A stretch of DNA of 64,000 nt from assembly GCA_021790935.1 (NCBI GenBank), contig JAJYFL010000002.1, positions 1-64,000 of the forward strand. The letters run 5' to 3'. This document shows, piece after piece, positions 57,367 through 64,000 of this stretch. The DNA is from a bacterium (GTDB lineage: Bacteria; Vulcanimicrobiota; Vulcanimicrobiia; Vulcanimicrobiales; Vulcanimicrobiaceae). Numbering within the stretch: position 1 is the first letter of the stretch; each line of letters starts with the position of its first letter. The position numbers were made by a program, and so were the translations under genes. The notes under the pieces were generated by a model that saw only the letters and a program-made list of their open reading frames with translations, did no database searches and was not told where the DNA came from.

Positions 57367-58229
57367 CGAAGGATCTGCGCCAGGGCCGGTGCGAGGGCCG
57401 GAAAGCGGAACGCGTAGCCGAGCCGCTGCGTGCGCTCGGGCAGGACGCGCTGTCCCTCCAGGAGGACCGTCGATCCTTCTCCGAGGAGCGCGCGTACGGC
57501 AAGTGCCGGGACGGGAAAGGGCGTAGGACGGTGCAGCGCCGTGCCGAGCGCCGCTGCGAACTCTTCGTTGCGTACGGGGTTGGGTGCCGTCGCGTTGAGC
57601 GTCCCGTCAGCCCCATCGAGAGCCATCAGGTAGATGCCGACGAGGTCGTCGACGTGGATCCACGAGTACCACTGGTGGCCGCTTGCGATCTTCCCGCCGA
57701 GCCCCAGCCGAAATGGCCACAGCAGGCGTGCGAGCGCGCCGCCGCCGGCTCCCAACGCGAGACCCGTCCGAACGCACGCGACACGCATACCCAGTTCGGC
57801 CGCGCGCCGCGCCTGCATCTCCCATCGCTCGCAGACGCGCGCGAGGAAACCCGAACCCGCCGGATCGGCCTCGGTGAACGTTCGCGTTTCGCTGGTGCCG
57901 TAGTAGCCGACCGCCGACGCCGAGACGAAGACCTTCGGGTGCCCGTCCGCAACGGCGAGCGCTTCGAAGAAAGCGCGCGGTAAGGCCACGCGGCTAGCTT
58001 CGATGCGCTCTTTGGCTGCCGCGTTCCATCGCTGGGCGATCGGCTCGCCCGAGAGGTTCGCTATCGCATCGCAGCCGGCGGCAAGCTGGGCGGCGCGCGA
58101 GGGATCGCGCAGCGAGCCCGCGCGCACCTCGTCGCCGCGGGCGGAGAGCGCGGCAGTTAAGTGGCTACCGATGAACCCGGAGGCGCCGAAGACCGCTACG
58201 CGCACCGAAGGTTCCTGCGACCCAACCAC
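57363..58229 (-). CDS. TIGR01777-family NAD-dependent epimerase/oxidoreductase (YfcH-like)
   Basis: 288 residues. The Rossmann motif is VAVFGASGFIGSHLTAALSA (11-30). DAIANLSGEPIAQRWNAAAK and ERIEASRV are signatures of this subfamily, followed by VFVSASAVGYYG (with the Tyr of the SDR site) and WYSWIHVDDLVGIYLMALD. The C-terminal part resembles the DUF1731 extension (LLGEGSTVLLEGQRVLPER). Family members are often called cell-division inhibitor-like, but function is unproven. It follows the terpene synthase gene by 15 bp on the same strand. Confidence 0.88.
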   Translation of the reverse strand: MVGSQEPSVRVAVFGASGFIGSHLTAALSARGDEVRAGSLRDPSRAAQLAAGCDAIANLSGEPIAQRWNAAAKERIEASRVALPRAFFEALAVADGHPKVFVSASAVGYYGTSETRTFTEADPAGSGFLARVCERWEMQARRAAELGMRVACVRTGLALGAGGGALARLLWPFRLGLGGKIASGHQWYSWIHVDDLVGIYLMALDGADGTLNATAPNPVRNEEFAAALGTALHRPTPFPVPALAVRALLGEGSTVLLEGQRVLPERTQRLGYAFRFPALAPALAQILR

Positions 58230-58244
58230 ATGGCGGCATCTTCC

Positions 58245-59333
58245 CTAAGGCGCCGTGCCGGGCCTCGCCAGGGCTTCGACGAGCGCCCGCGCTTCGCCGT
58301 CGAGGCCTTGCTCGTAGACCTTCGGATGCGTCAGATAAAAGAGGCTCATCACGCGCAGCACGAACTCGTGCACGTGCGGCCGCGCGAGATGCGCAAAGCG
58401 GGCCCGCGCTCGCCGTGCCAGCACGCCCGCGCGCGCCAGAAAGCGGTCGGAGCTGGCGTAACACGCGATGAAGTTCAGCTCGTCGTGCTCCCGGTCTTCG
58501 GATTGGTCGATGAAATAATCGAGCAGAACGTGAAGCGCCGAGACGTTGGGGAAGTAGGCGTCGTGCGTCGCGGCGATCTGGGGAAGATCTCCGCAGAACG
58601 CCGCGTAGAGTGGGGCGTACACCTGAAATTGCGAGCCGGCGGCACTGGCGAACTCCCACCAGGTTAGGTCGCCGAAGCGGTCGCGATGACGCTCCCACCA
58701 CGCGATGCACGCGGCTTCGCGCCGGTCCTTCGGGTAGTGCTTGAACGTCTGCAACTCGGCGTAGAGTTCGGCGGCTTCCCTAAAGATGGGAACCAAGCGG
58801 CGGTACTCGGGGAAACGCGCGATGGCGTCGCGCGTCTCGCATACCAGCCCTTGCAGATATCCCCCGTCGTCGCCTGCCGGACCGAGCGTGTAATACGGCC
58901 GCAGAGGCGCGTCGGGGTCGAGCGCGTCGGCGATGGCGCGATGGAGGACCGGATAGGCATCGACGGGCACGGCCTCGTGGCGATCGCACAGGTTGTCGAG
59001 GTAATCGTAGATCGATTCCAGCGGCGTCACGATCTCGATGTAGTGCCGGCGCGCTTTGCGCGGTAAGAAGGTCGCAAGGATGCAGGCGCCCGCAGCATGG
59101 TAGGCCTTGGAGCCGACGCTCGAAAGCGCCTCGCGGCGAAGCGGACCGTCGGGTATGCGTTCGGCGCGCAGTTCGATGCGGCGCAGGCTGCGGCGAGCCG
59201 ATGGCACGACCGCGCACAGAAAACGCGCCAGCGCGATTGCGTCGCGAGGACCGGCTGCGAAGAGCGCGCGCCGGCGAACGCGGCTCCGCAAAACGTGACC
59301 GGCCGCCCAGCGGATCTCGTCGCGCAGGTTCAA
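58245..59333 (-). CDS. DUF2600 terpene synthase (tetraprenyl-beta-curcumene synthase-like)
   Basis: 362 residues, helical throughout. It carries both acidic motifs of the YtpB/DUF2600 class: TPLESIYDYLDNLCDRH (about 101-117) and LLDYFIDQSEDREHDELNF (from about 264), where metal-bound diphosphate is expected. In Bacillus this family turns long prenyl diphosphates into sesquarterpene precursors. No prenyltransferase or cyclase gene is nearby. It sits 3 bp after glcE and before the epimerase and GNAT genes, all on the same strand, so the five genes may form one transcript. Confidence 0.88.
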   Translation of the reverse strand: MNLRDEIRWAAGHVLRSRVRRRALFAAGPRDAIALARFLCAVVPSARRSLRRIELRAERIPDGPLRREALSSVGSKAYHAAGACILATFLPRKARRHYIEIVTPLESIYDYLDNLCDRHEAVPVDAYPVLHRAIADALDPDAPLRPYYTLGPAGDDGGYLQGLVCETRDAIARFPEYRRLVPIFREAAELYAELQTFKHYPKDRREAACIAWWERHRDRFGDLTWWEFASAAGSQFQVYAPLYAAFCGDLPQIAATHDAYFPNVSALHVLLDYFIDQSEDREHDELNFIACYASSDRFLARAGVLARRARARFAHLARPHVHEFVLRVMSLFYLTHPKVYEQGLDGEARALVEALARPGTAP

Positions 59334-59336
59334 CTC

Positions 59337-60563
59337 CTAGATTCCGCCGACGAAGCGCCCGGGATTCAGCGTGCGATTCGGATCGAAGCGTGCTTTGATC
59401 TCGCGCATCTTTGCAAGACCGCTCGGCAGTTGGCCCCAGACGAGCAGCGAGGAGCGGACCGGGGAATCTCCGGCGACGATCGTCGCCCGAGGCTCGATCG
59501 CGTGGAGCTCGTCGTCGAAGATCTCGACGCTCGCCGAAAACGCGCGCGCGTCGCGCCGGCTGACGCGCAGGATCGTATCGCCGTTCATCACGTCCGCGAG
59601 CACGTCGGTGAAGAGCTCGTGCCGGTGCGCGAGATCGCGCATCGCAATGGACCGGACGGCGATGCTTTCCGGGGAGCCGAGCGCGTGGTAGGTAACCGAG
59701 CGATCGGAGATGCAAGCGACGGTCGCGTCGAGCACGCGCTCGAACGCCTCGCGTGCGCCGGCATCCAAAATCGTGGTTTCGGGTACGCCGGCTTTCCCCA
59801 AGGCCGAGCGCAGGTCGCGCGTGGCGCGCTCGATCAGCGTCGACGACCCCTCGAGTAAGACGAAGAGGCGGCCGTCGGTCCCGTCCTCACCATCGATAGC
59901 TTTGCGGTAGCCTTCGACGCAAAAGGCTGCGGCTGGGGCGATCGCGAGCTCTGCGATCTGCGCGATAGCGCGCGAGCGCGTGCCTTCGGGAAGTTTGGCG
60001 ACGAAGGCGCGGCGCCGCTGCGGCAGCGGCAACGTCTTGAAGTTGACGCGTACGAGCGTGCCGAGCGTGCCGAACGAGCCGACGTAGAGCTTGCTCATGT
60101 CATATCCGCTGACGTTCTTCACGACCATTCCGCCGGCTTTGGCGAGCGTACCGTCGGCGAGGACGACGTGCGATCCGATGACGTAGTCGCGCGCGCGCCC
60201 GAGCAGATGCCGGCGCGGCCCGAGCCACCCCGCCGCCAGGGTGCCGCCGACGGTCGCTTTTCGAGCGAAGGGGGCGTCGATCGGCACGTACTGGCCGCGA
60301 GCGGCCAAGCTCTCGGCGAGAGAGGCGAGGGTTATGCCGGCTTGCACGGCGCACGTGAGATCGCGGTATTCGTGCTCCAACACCGCATCGAGTGCGGTTG
60401 TCACGACGGTGACGTCGGCTCTGGCTGGTGGCAGACCCATTCCGCGCAGCGTGTTACCGCCTTCGATCGCGACCGCCTCTCTCGTGCGGTCGCAGGCTGC
60501 CACGACGTCGCGAAGTTGGTCGACGCTTTTCGGCGTGATGCGGCGCCCGGATCCGGCGCTCAC
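59337..60563 (-). CDS. glcE: glycolate oxidase subunit GlcE-like FAD-binding protein
   Basis: 408 residues from GTG 60563, which overlaps the glcD stop (GTGA). An FAD-binding PCMH domain starts near 10: RITPKSVDQLRDVVAACDRT, EAVAIEGGNTLRGMG and TVGGTLAAGWLGPRRHLLGR, with KAGGMVVKNVSGYDMSKLYV. The end RFDPNRTLNPGRFVGG is typical of GlcE. With GlcD and the Fe-S subunit GlcF it would oxidise glycolate to glyoxylate; GlcF is not adjacent. The glcDE pair alone could also serve another 2-hydroxy acid. Confidence 0.88.
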   Translation of the reverse strand: MSAGSGRRITPKSVDQLRDVVAACDRTREAVAIEGGNTLRGMGLPPARADVTVVTTALDAVLEHEYRDLTCAVQAGITLASLAESLAARGQYVPIDAPFARKATVGGTLAAGWLGPRRHLLGRARDYVIGSHVVLADGTLAKAGGMVVKNVSGYDMSKLYVGSFGTLGTLVRVNFKTLPLPQRRRAFVAKLPEGTRSRAIAQIAELAIAPAAAFCVEGYRKAIDGEDGTDGRLFVLLEGSSTLIERATRDLRSALGKAGVPETTILDAGAREAFERVLDATVACISDRSVTYHALGSPESIAVRSIAMRDLAHRHELFTDVLADVMNGDTILRVSRRDARAFSASVEIFDDELHAIEPRATIVAGDSPVRSSLLVWGQLPSGLAKMREIKARFDPNRTLNPGRFVGGI

Positions 60564-61942
60564 AACGGTTCCCCGCACTTGGCGCCTGCGGGAAAAATCT
60601 TTTCGGGATTGAGCATGCGCTTGGGATCGAAGACATCGCGCACGCGCGCCATCGCCGCGAGATCGTCGGTCGAATAGATGAGATTCATCCCCGCTCGCTT
60701 CTCGTGGCCGATACCGTGCTCTCCGCTGATGGTGCCGCCGAGATCGATGCACGTTTGCAAGATCTCGTTGCCGGCTTCAACGACGCCGGCAACTTGGCGC
60801 CGGTCGCGTTTGTCGTAGAGCATGAGCGGATGGAGGTTGCCGTCGCCGGCGTGGAAGACGTTGCCGACCGCGATGCCGTGCGCACGCGCCGACCGTTCGA
60901 CCGCTCGCAGCGCCTCGGGGAGCCGCGTGCGCGGCACGCAGACGTCCTGCGTGTAATAGTTCGGCGCGATGCGACCGGTAGCGCCGGCGGCGCCTTTGCG
61001 CCCGGCCCAAAGCGCGTCGCGCTCGGCTTGGGTGGCGGCGGCACGCCACGAAAGCGCACCCTGCGCTCGGACGATCGCGCGGATCTCGGCTTCGCGGGCG
61101 TTCATCTCGTCGGTGAAGCCGGCGCTCTCGATCAGCAGCACGGCGCCCGCATCGGTGGGGTAGCCGGCGTGGAAGGCGGCCTCGACCGCGCCGAGGATGA
61201 CCGAGTCCATGATCTCGAGCGCGGTAGGCAGGATCCCGCTGCCGACGATCGCCGAGACGGCCTCGCAGGCGGACTCCACGTCGGGAAACGCGGCGAGCCA
61301 GACGCGCACCGATTCGGGCAAACGGAGCAGCCGGACCCAAGCCGACGTGACGATCCCCAGCGTGCCTTCGCTCCCCACGAGCACTCCAGTGAGATCGTAC
61401 CCTGCATCGTCGACGTCCGAGGTGAAGACTTCGCCACGTTCGTCGACGACCTCCAGGCCCACGACGTGGTTGACGGTGACGCCGTACGATAGGCAATGCG
61501 GGCCGCCCGCGTTCGTCCCGATATTCCCCCCGAGGGTCGAACTCTTCTGCGAGGCGGGGTCGGGCGCATAGAAGAGGCCCGTCGATGCGATTTGCTTCGA
61601 GAGTTCCAGGTTGATCAGCCCTGGCTGAACGCGCGCCCGGCGGTTTCGAACGTCGAGTTCGAGCAGGCGATTCATACGCGCAAACGACATCACGATGCCG
61701 CCGCCGGTCGGCACGGCCCCCCCGCAGAGGCCGGTGCCTGCGCCGCGCGCGACGATCGGCTCGCCGCAGGCGGCGGCGATCTTCACGATCGCGGCCACGT
61801 CACGCGTGGATGCCGGCAATACGACGGCGGAGGGCAGCGTCTCCGATTGCGTATAGGCATCGAATGCGTAGACGGCCAGGTCCTCGGGGGCCGTCTTGAC
61901 CGCTTCGGCTCCGACCGCCTCGATCAAACGTTCTGCAATCAC
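60560..61942 (-). CDS. glcD: glycolate oxidase subunit GlcD-like FAD-linked oxidase
   Basis: 460 residues. PCMH FAD site: PIVARGAGTGLCGGAVPTGG, then GLFYAPDPASQKSSTLGGNI (with the FAD-contacting Gly-rich turn) and GVLVGSEGTLGIVTSAWVRL. The C-terminal FAD-oxidase domain ends NVFHAGDGNLHPLMLYDKRD and TISGEHGIGHEKRAG, which hold the metal and substrate residues of the GlcD/D-lactate dehydrogenase group. Its neighbour glcE favours glycolate. It diverges from the PilZ gene with 63 bp between. Confidence 0.92.
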   Translation of the reverse strand: MIAERLIEAVGAEAVKTAPEDLAVYAFDAYTQSETLPSAVVLPASTRDVAAIVKIAAACGEPIVARGAGTGLCGGAVPTGGGIVMSFARMNRLLELDVRNRRARVQPGLINLELSKQIASTGLFYAPDPASQKSSTLGGNIGTNAGGPHCLSYGVTVNHVVGLEVVDERGEVFTSDVDDAGYDLTGVLVGSEGTLGIVTSAWVRLLRLPESVRVWLAAFPDVESACEAVSAIVGSGILPTALEIMDSVILGAVEAAFHAGYPTDAGAVLLIESAGFTDEMNAREAEIRAIVRAQGALSWRAAATQAERDALWAGRKGAAGATGRIAPNYYTQDVCVPRTRLPEALRAVERSARAHGIAVGNVFHAGDGNLHPLMLYDKRDRRQVAGVVEAGNEILQTCIDLGGTISGEHGIGHEKRAGMNLIYSTDDLAAMARVRDVFDPKRMLNPEKIFPAGAKCGEPL

Positions 61943-62005
61943 AACGGTTCAGGTACGGTCGAGCAGGAGGCGAGGCCTGCCCCTCTTAACCGCCATAGCC
62001 AGTTC

Positions 62006-62527
62006 ATGCATTTCTTTGGGAGCAAAAAGAAGCGGCCCGAGCATCGCCTCCTCCGGAGTGCCGGGCCAAGCGCGGAGCAAAAACGCTCGGCTTTTCGCAT
62101 GCCCGTCGAGTTCGGCATCGTCTATACGCTTGAAGGGCGTGCCGGCCGCCGCAGCGCGCGTGCCAACGATTTGAGCGCGGGCGGCCTGCAGTTATCCTGC
62201 GACGAAGACCTGCCGCTCGGGTCGCAGCTGCTGCTGGACTTCAAACTCCCGGCCGATTTTCTGGCATCGCTCACCGTCGAGAAGGAAGTTTACGAGCAGA
62301 GCCCATTCGGCCTGCGCCCCGAAACCGTGAAAGTTACGCCGCCCGGATTCGCGCCGATGCGTTTGCGCGCGCAGGTGCTCGGCGCGGTCTTCGAGATGCA
62401 GCGCCGCTCCTTTGGGTACGGCTTAGGCTTCGTCGAGATCGACGCCAAAGACCGGGAGGAGCTGCAGCGTTTCATGCATCTGTGGCAGATCCATTACTTG
62501 CGTACGCGGCGCGGCGATTTGGAGTGA
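62006..62527 (+). CDS. PilZ-domain protein
   Basis: 173 residues from ATG 62006. The c-di-GMP-binding motifs of PilZ are present: R-x3-R at 27-31 (KRSAFRMPVEF) and D/N-x-S-x-x-G at 55-60 (RANDLSAGGLQLSC). The rest is a beta-barrel with a long insert (about 85-125) and a helical C-terminus. It likely senses cyclic di-GMP to tune motility, polysaccharide or another output; no partner is evident. No good ribosome-binding site precedes the ATG, so the exact start is not certain. A repeat fragment lies directly after the stop. Confidence 0.78.
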   Translation: MHFFGSKKKRPEHRLLRSAGPSAEQKRSAFRMPVEFGIVYTLEGRAGRRSARANDLSAGGLQLSCDEDLPLGSQLLLDFKLPADFLASLTVEKEVYEQSPFGLRPETVKVTPPGFAPMRLRAQVLGAVFEMQRRSFGYGLGFVEIDAKDREELQRFMHLWQIHYLRTRRGDLE

Positions 62528-62530
62528 ACG

Positions 62531-62554
62531 CGGCCCAAGCCAGACAAACTCCTA
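62531..62554 (+). repeat. palindromic repeat end fragment E
   Basis: CGGCCCAAGCCAGACAAACT and the CCTA that follows match the terminal arm of copy B (reverse complement of AGGAGTTTGTCTGACTTGGG) with one change. CTA at its end supplies the TAG stop of the minus-strand NamZ gene. Only this end remains. Confidence 0.7.
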
Positions 62555-63781
62555 GCGGTACAGCAGATACTTGGCGCGCAGTGCTTTGAAGCGCTCGAGC
62601 GCGGGTTGCCATTCGCGTTCGATCGCACCCGCCGACTTACCCGATTCGAGGCCCAGCCGCAGCGTATCGGTTCCCCAATCGATGTCGAGGCCGCGCGCGT
62701 CGACGTGCAGCGTCTGCGGCGAGATGTCGCGCACGGCCGTCAAGATTTCGACCGCCGTGCGTACCGGCCGGAAGGTTCGCGGATTGTAGACGACGAGTTG
62801 GACGCCGCCGAACGGCGTGCCGGTCGCGGCGCCGAAGAGCGGGGACCAGTACGCAGGCCGGAAGAAGACGCCCGGCAGTTCCTGTTGGTCTAGGACGGCC
62901 GCCAGGCGGTAAGCATCCAGACCCGGAGCGCCCGCGTATTTGAACGGCTTGGTCGTGCCGATGCCGCCGCTCAGGCCGGCGTTGTCGAGCAGGCCCGTGC
63001 ACGGGTAGACGACGGTGGTGCTCCATTCCGGAATGTTTGGCGAGGACTGGACCCAGTGCAGCCCCGTATCCGGCCAGAGCATCGATCGCTTCCAGCCCTT
63101 CATGCGGATCACGCGCAGCCTCGCGTGGATGCCGAATGCGTTGTTGAACATCTCGGCCAGCTCGCCGACGGTCATGCCATGCACCATCGCGATCGGGTAG
63201 AGCCCGATGAACGATCTGTAGCGTGGATCGAGCACCGGACCCTCTACGTTCTCGCCGCCCAGCGGGTTGGGCCGGTCGAGGATCCAAATCGACTTATGAT
63301 AACGCTTGGCCGCCTGCATCGCGTAGGCCATCGTCGAGACGAACGTGTACGGCCGGTCGCCGACATCTTGAATGTCGAAGAGCAGGACGCCGACGCCGCG
63401 AAGCATCGCGGCCGTCGGGCGCTTTTGCGCGCCGTAGAGGCTGTAGACCGGCAGGCCCGTGCGCTTGTCGACGTACGAGGAGACGAACGCACCGGCGGTG
63501 TGGTCGCCGCGGAAACCGTGCTCCGGAGAGTAGATCGCCTTAATACAGATGCGCGGGTTGGCTTTGATCGCATCGACGATGCTCACCATCTGCGAGGTTA
63601 CGCCGGTTTGATTGGTGATCACCCCGACGCAGCGCCCGTGAAGATCGTGCCACGCAGACTGCAAGAAGACTTCGTCGCCGAGCGTGACCTTCGCGCGCGG
63701 CAGCGGCCCGCCGGCCGCGGGCGCGCCGAGGCAGGCGCAGGCAAAGAGCGCGGCTAGGCCGGCTGCGATACGTCTATACAA
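62552..63781 (-). CDS. namZ: NamZ-family exo-beta-N-acetylmuramidase (DUF1343), exported
   Basis: 409 residues from TTG 63781 behind AAGGAG (8 bases). A signal peptide spans about 1-24 (IAAGLAALFACACLGAPAAG). DUF1343 blocks: GRCVGVITNQTGV, KAIYSPEHGFRGDHTAGA, GVGVLLFDIQDVGDRPYTFV, WILDRPNPLGGENVEGPVLD and VHGMTVGELAEMFN. The characterised member releases terminal MurNAc from peptidoglycan fragments, so a role in wall recycling is likely. The TTG lies inside the end of the preceding mqn-like gene (8-bp overlap), and the stop codon lies in repeat fragment E. Confidence 0.87.
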   Translation of the reverse strand: MYRRIAAGLAALFACACLGAPAAGGPLPRAKVTLGDEVFLQSAWHDLHGRCVGVITNQTGVTSQMVSIVDAIKANPRICIKAIYSPEHGFRGDHTAGAFVSSYVDKRTGLPVYSLYGAQKRPTAAMLRGVGVLLFDIQDVGDRPYTFVSTMAYAMQAAKRYHKSIWILDRPNPLGGENVEGPVLDPRYRSFIGLYPIAMVHGMTVGELAEMFNNAFGIHARLRVIRMKGWKRSMLWPDTGLHWVQSSPNIPEWSTTVVYPCTGLLDNAGLSGGIGTTKPFKYAGAPGLDAYRLAAVLDQQELPGVFFRPAYWSPLFGAATGTPFGGVQLVVYNPRTFRPVRTAVEILTAVRDISPQTLHVDARGLDIDWGTDTLRLGLESGKSAGAIEREWQPALERFKALRAKYLLYR

Positions 63782-64000
63782 AGTTCGGCTCCTTGTGATC
63801 GGGGATGATGCCGGCCGCGTACGCTCGGCCGAAGAGTTCGCCGGCGGCCGCGATGCCGTCGTCTCCGACGTCGTCGCTGAAAGCGTTGACGTACAACTCG
63901 ACGTGTTTGCGCATGACCGCATCGTCCATCTCGAACGCGTGCCGGCGAACGTACTCGTAAACGCGCGATTCGTTCTCGCGGGCGAAGCGCAGACTCCGCG
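63774..64000 (-). CDS. menaquinone biosynthesis MqnD/MqnA-like protein, C-terminal part
   Basis: The last 74 codons of a gene that runs out of the window end at the TAG 63774-63776. They read RSLRFARENESRVYEYVRRH, FEMDDAVMRKHVELYVNAFS and end AGIIPDHKEPNFV. The E-M-D-x-x-V-M-R-K-H-x-x-L-Y-V-N block is the conserved C-terminus of the futalosine-pathway MqnD (1,4-dihydroxy-6-naphthoate synthase) and related MqnA proteins; MqnD is favoured. This suggests menaquinone made through futalosine. Confidence 0.8.
   Translation of the reverse strand, partial: RSLRFARENESRVYEYVRRHAFEMDDAVMRKHVELYVNAFSDDVGDDGIAAAGELFGRAYAAGIIPDHKEPNFV

Noticed and set aside
61496-62005. Extended plus-strand frame before the PilZ domain
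   Set aside because: It lies antisense to glcD and has no homology-like motifs; the PilZ protein starts naturally at 62006.

Overview
The window is a contiguous bacterial chromosome segment with high GC (estimated in the 60s percent), dense gene packing, many 1-11 bp stop/start overlaps and frequent GTG/TTG starts. A GT9 heptosyltransferase-type enzyme, an RND efflux pump, single-chain class II GlyRS, RpoD with regions 1-4 and a futalosine-pathway (MqnA/MqnD-type) fragment point to a diderm, probably uncultured lineage. The mix of HEAT-fusion proteins, KGG stress protein, DUF2600 terpene synthase and lysine-fermentation genes resembles Candidatus Eremiobacterota (WPS-2)/Vulcanimicrobiota, but this is a judgement from gene content, not from a marker tree.

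Region 1 (1-5.6 kb) is accessory and decayed: a Met-rich C-terminal fragment, two methyltransferase genes, a broken alpha/beta-hydrolase, a secreted phospholipase C-like phosphoesterase, a secreted protein with two DUF5666-like repeats, an IS3-type transposase scrap and a repeat-tailed protein. Two 47-bp near-identical blocks encoding the same C-terminal peptide link its two ends. Region 2 (5.6-24 kb) is housekeeping: prfB with its programmed +1 frameshift, DUF2079 membrane protein, GT9, UPF0145, type-4 uracil-DNA glycosylase, rlmN, a GT2 enzyme, glyQS, ppdK, an M1 peptidase, an HD phosphohydrolase, dnaG and rpoD. The 0.5 kb after rlmN holds a strong inverted repeat, a tRNA-like fold and a second, orphan rlmN-like 3' end.

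Region 3 (24-37 kb) has secreted proteins, a KGG stress protein, a HEAT-cyclophilin fusion, a cytochrome c, dtd, proline dehydrogenase, an orphan ABC permease, a CheY-like receiver, mntP, then kamB-kamC-kce (lysine 5,6-aminomutase reactivase plus beta-keto acid cleavage enzyme) and dppB-dppC. Together with proline dehydrogenase and peptide permeases these suggest amino-acid and peptide catabolism, but the aminomutase itself is not here. Region 4 (37-54 kb) runs tRNA-Leu(GAG), an RND pump, SDR, a second M1 peptidase, tldD-tldE, ACT-malic enzyme, an OmpR-type regulator, a YncE-phosphoesterase fusion, a DDAH-like protein and a metallophosphoesterase. Region 5 (53-64 kb) has an ABC-2 exporter, an HTH-MBL protein, trxB, GNAT, a TIGR01777 epimerase, a DUF2600 terpene synthase, glcD-glcE, a PilZ protein, NamZ (DUF1343) and the 3' end of an mqnD/mqnA-like gene.

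The most notable unexplained structure is a dispersed palindromic repeat of about 165-171 bp. It has three full copies (14219-14383, 27417-27580, 53291-53461) and two end fragments, all at gene 3' ends. Its outer arms change between copies while remaining complementary, and its centre is nearly invariant. No CRISPR array, rRNA or intact insertion sequence was seen.
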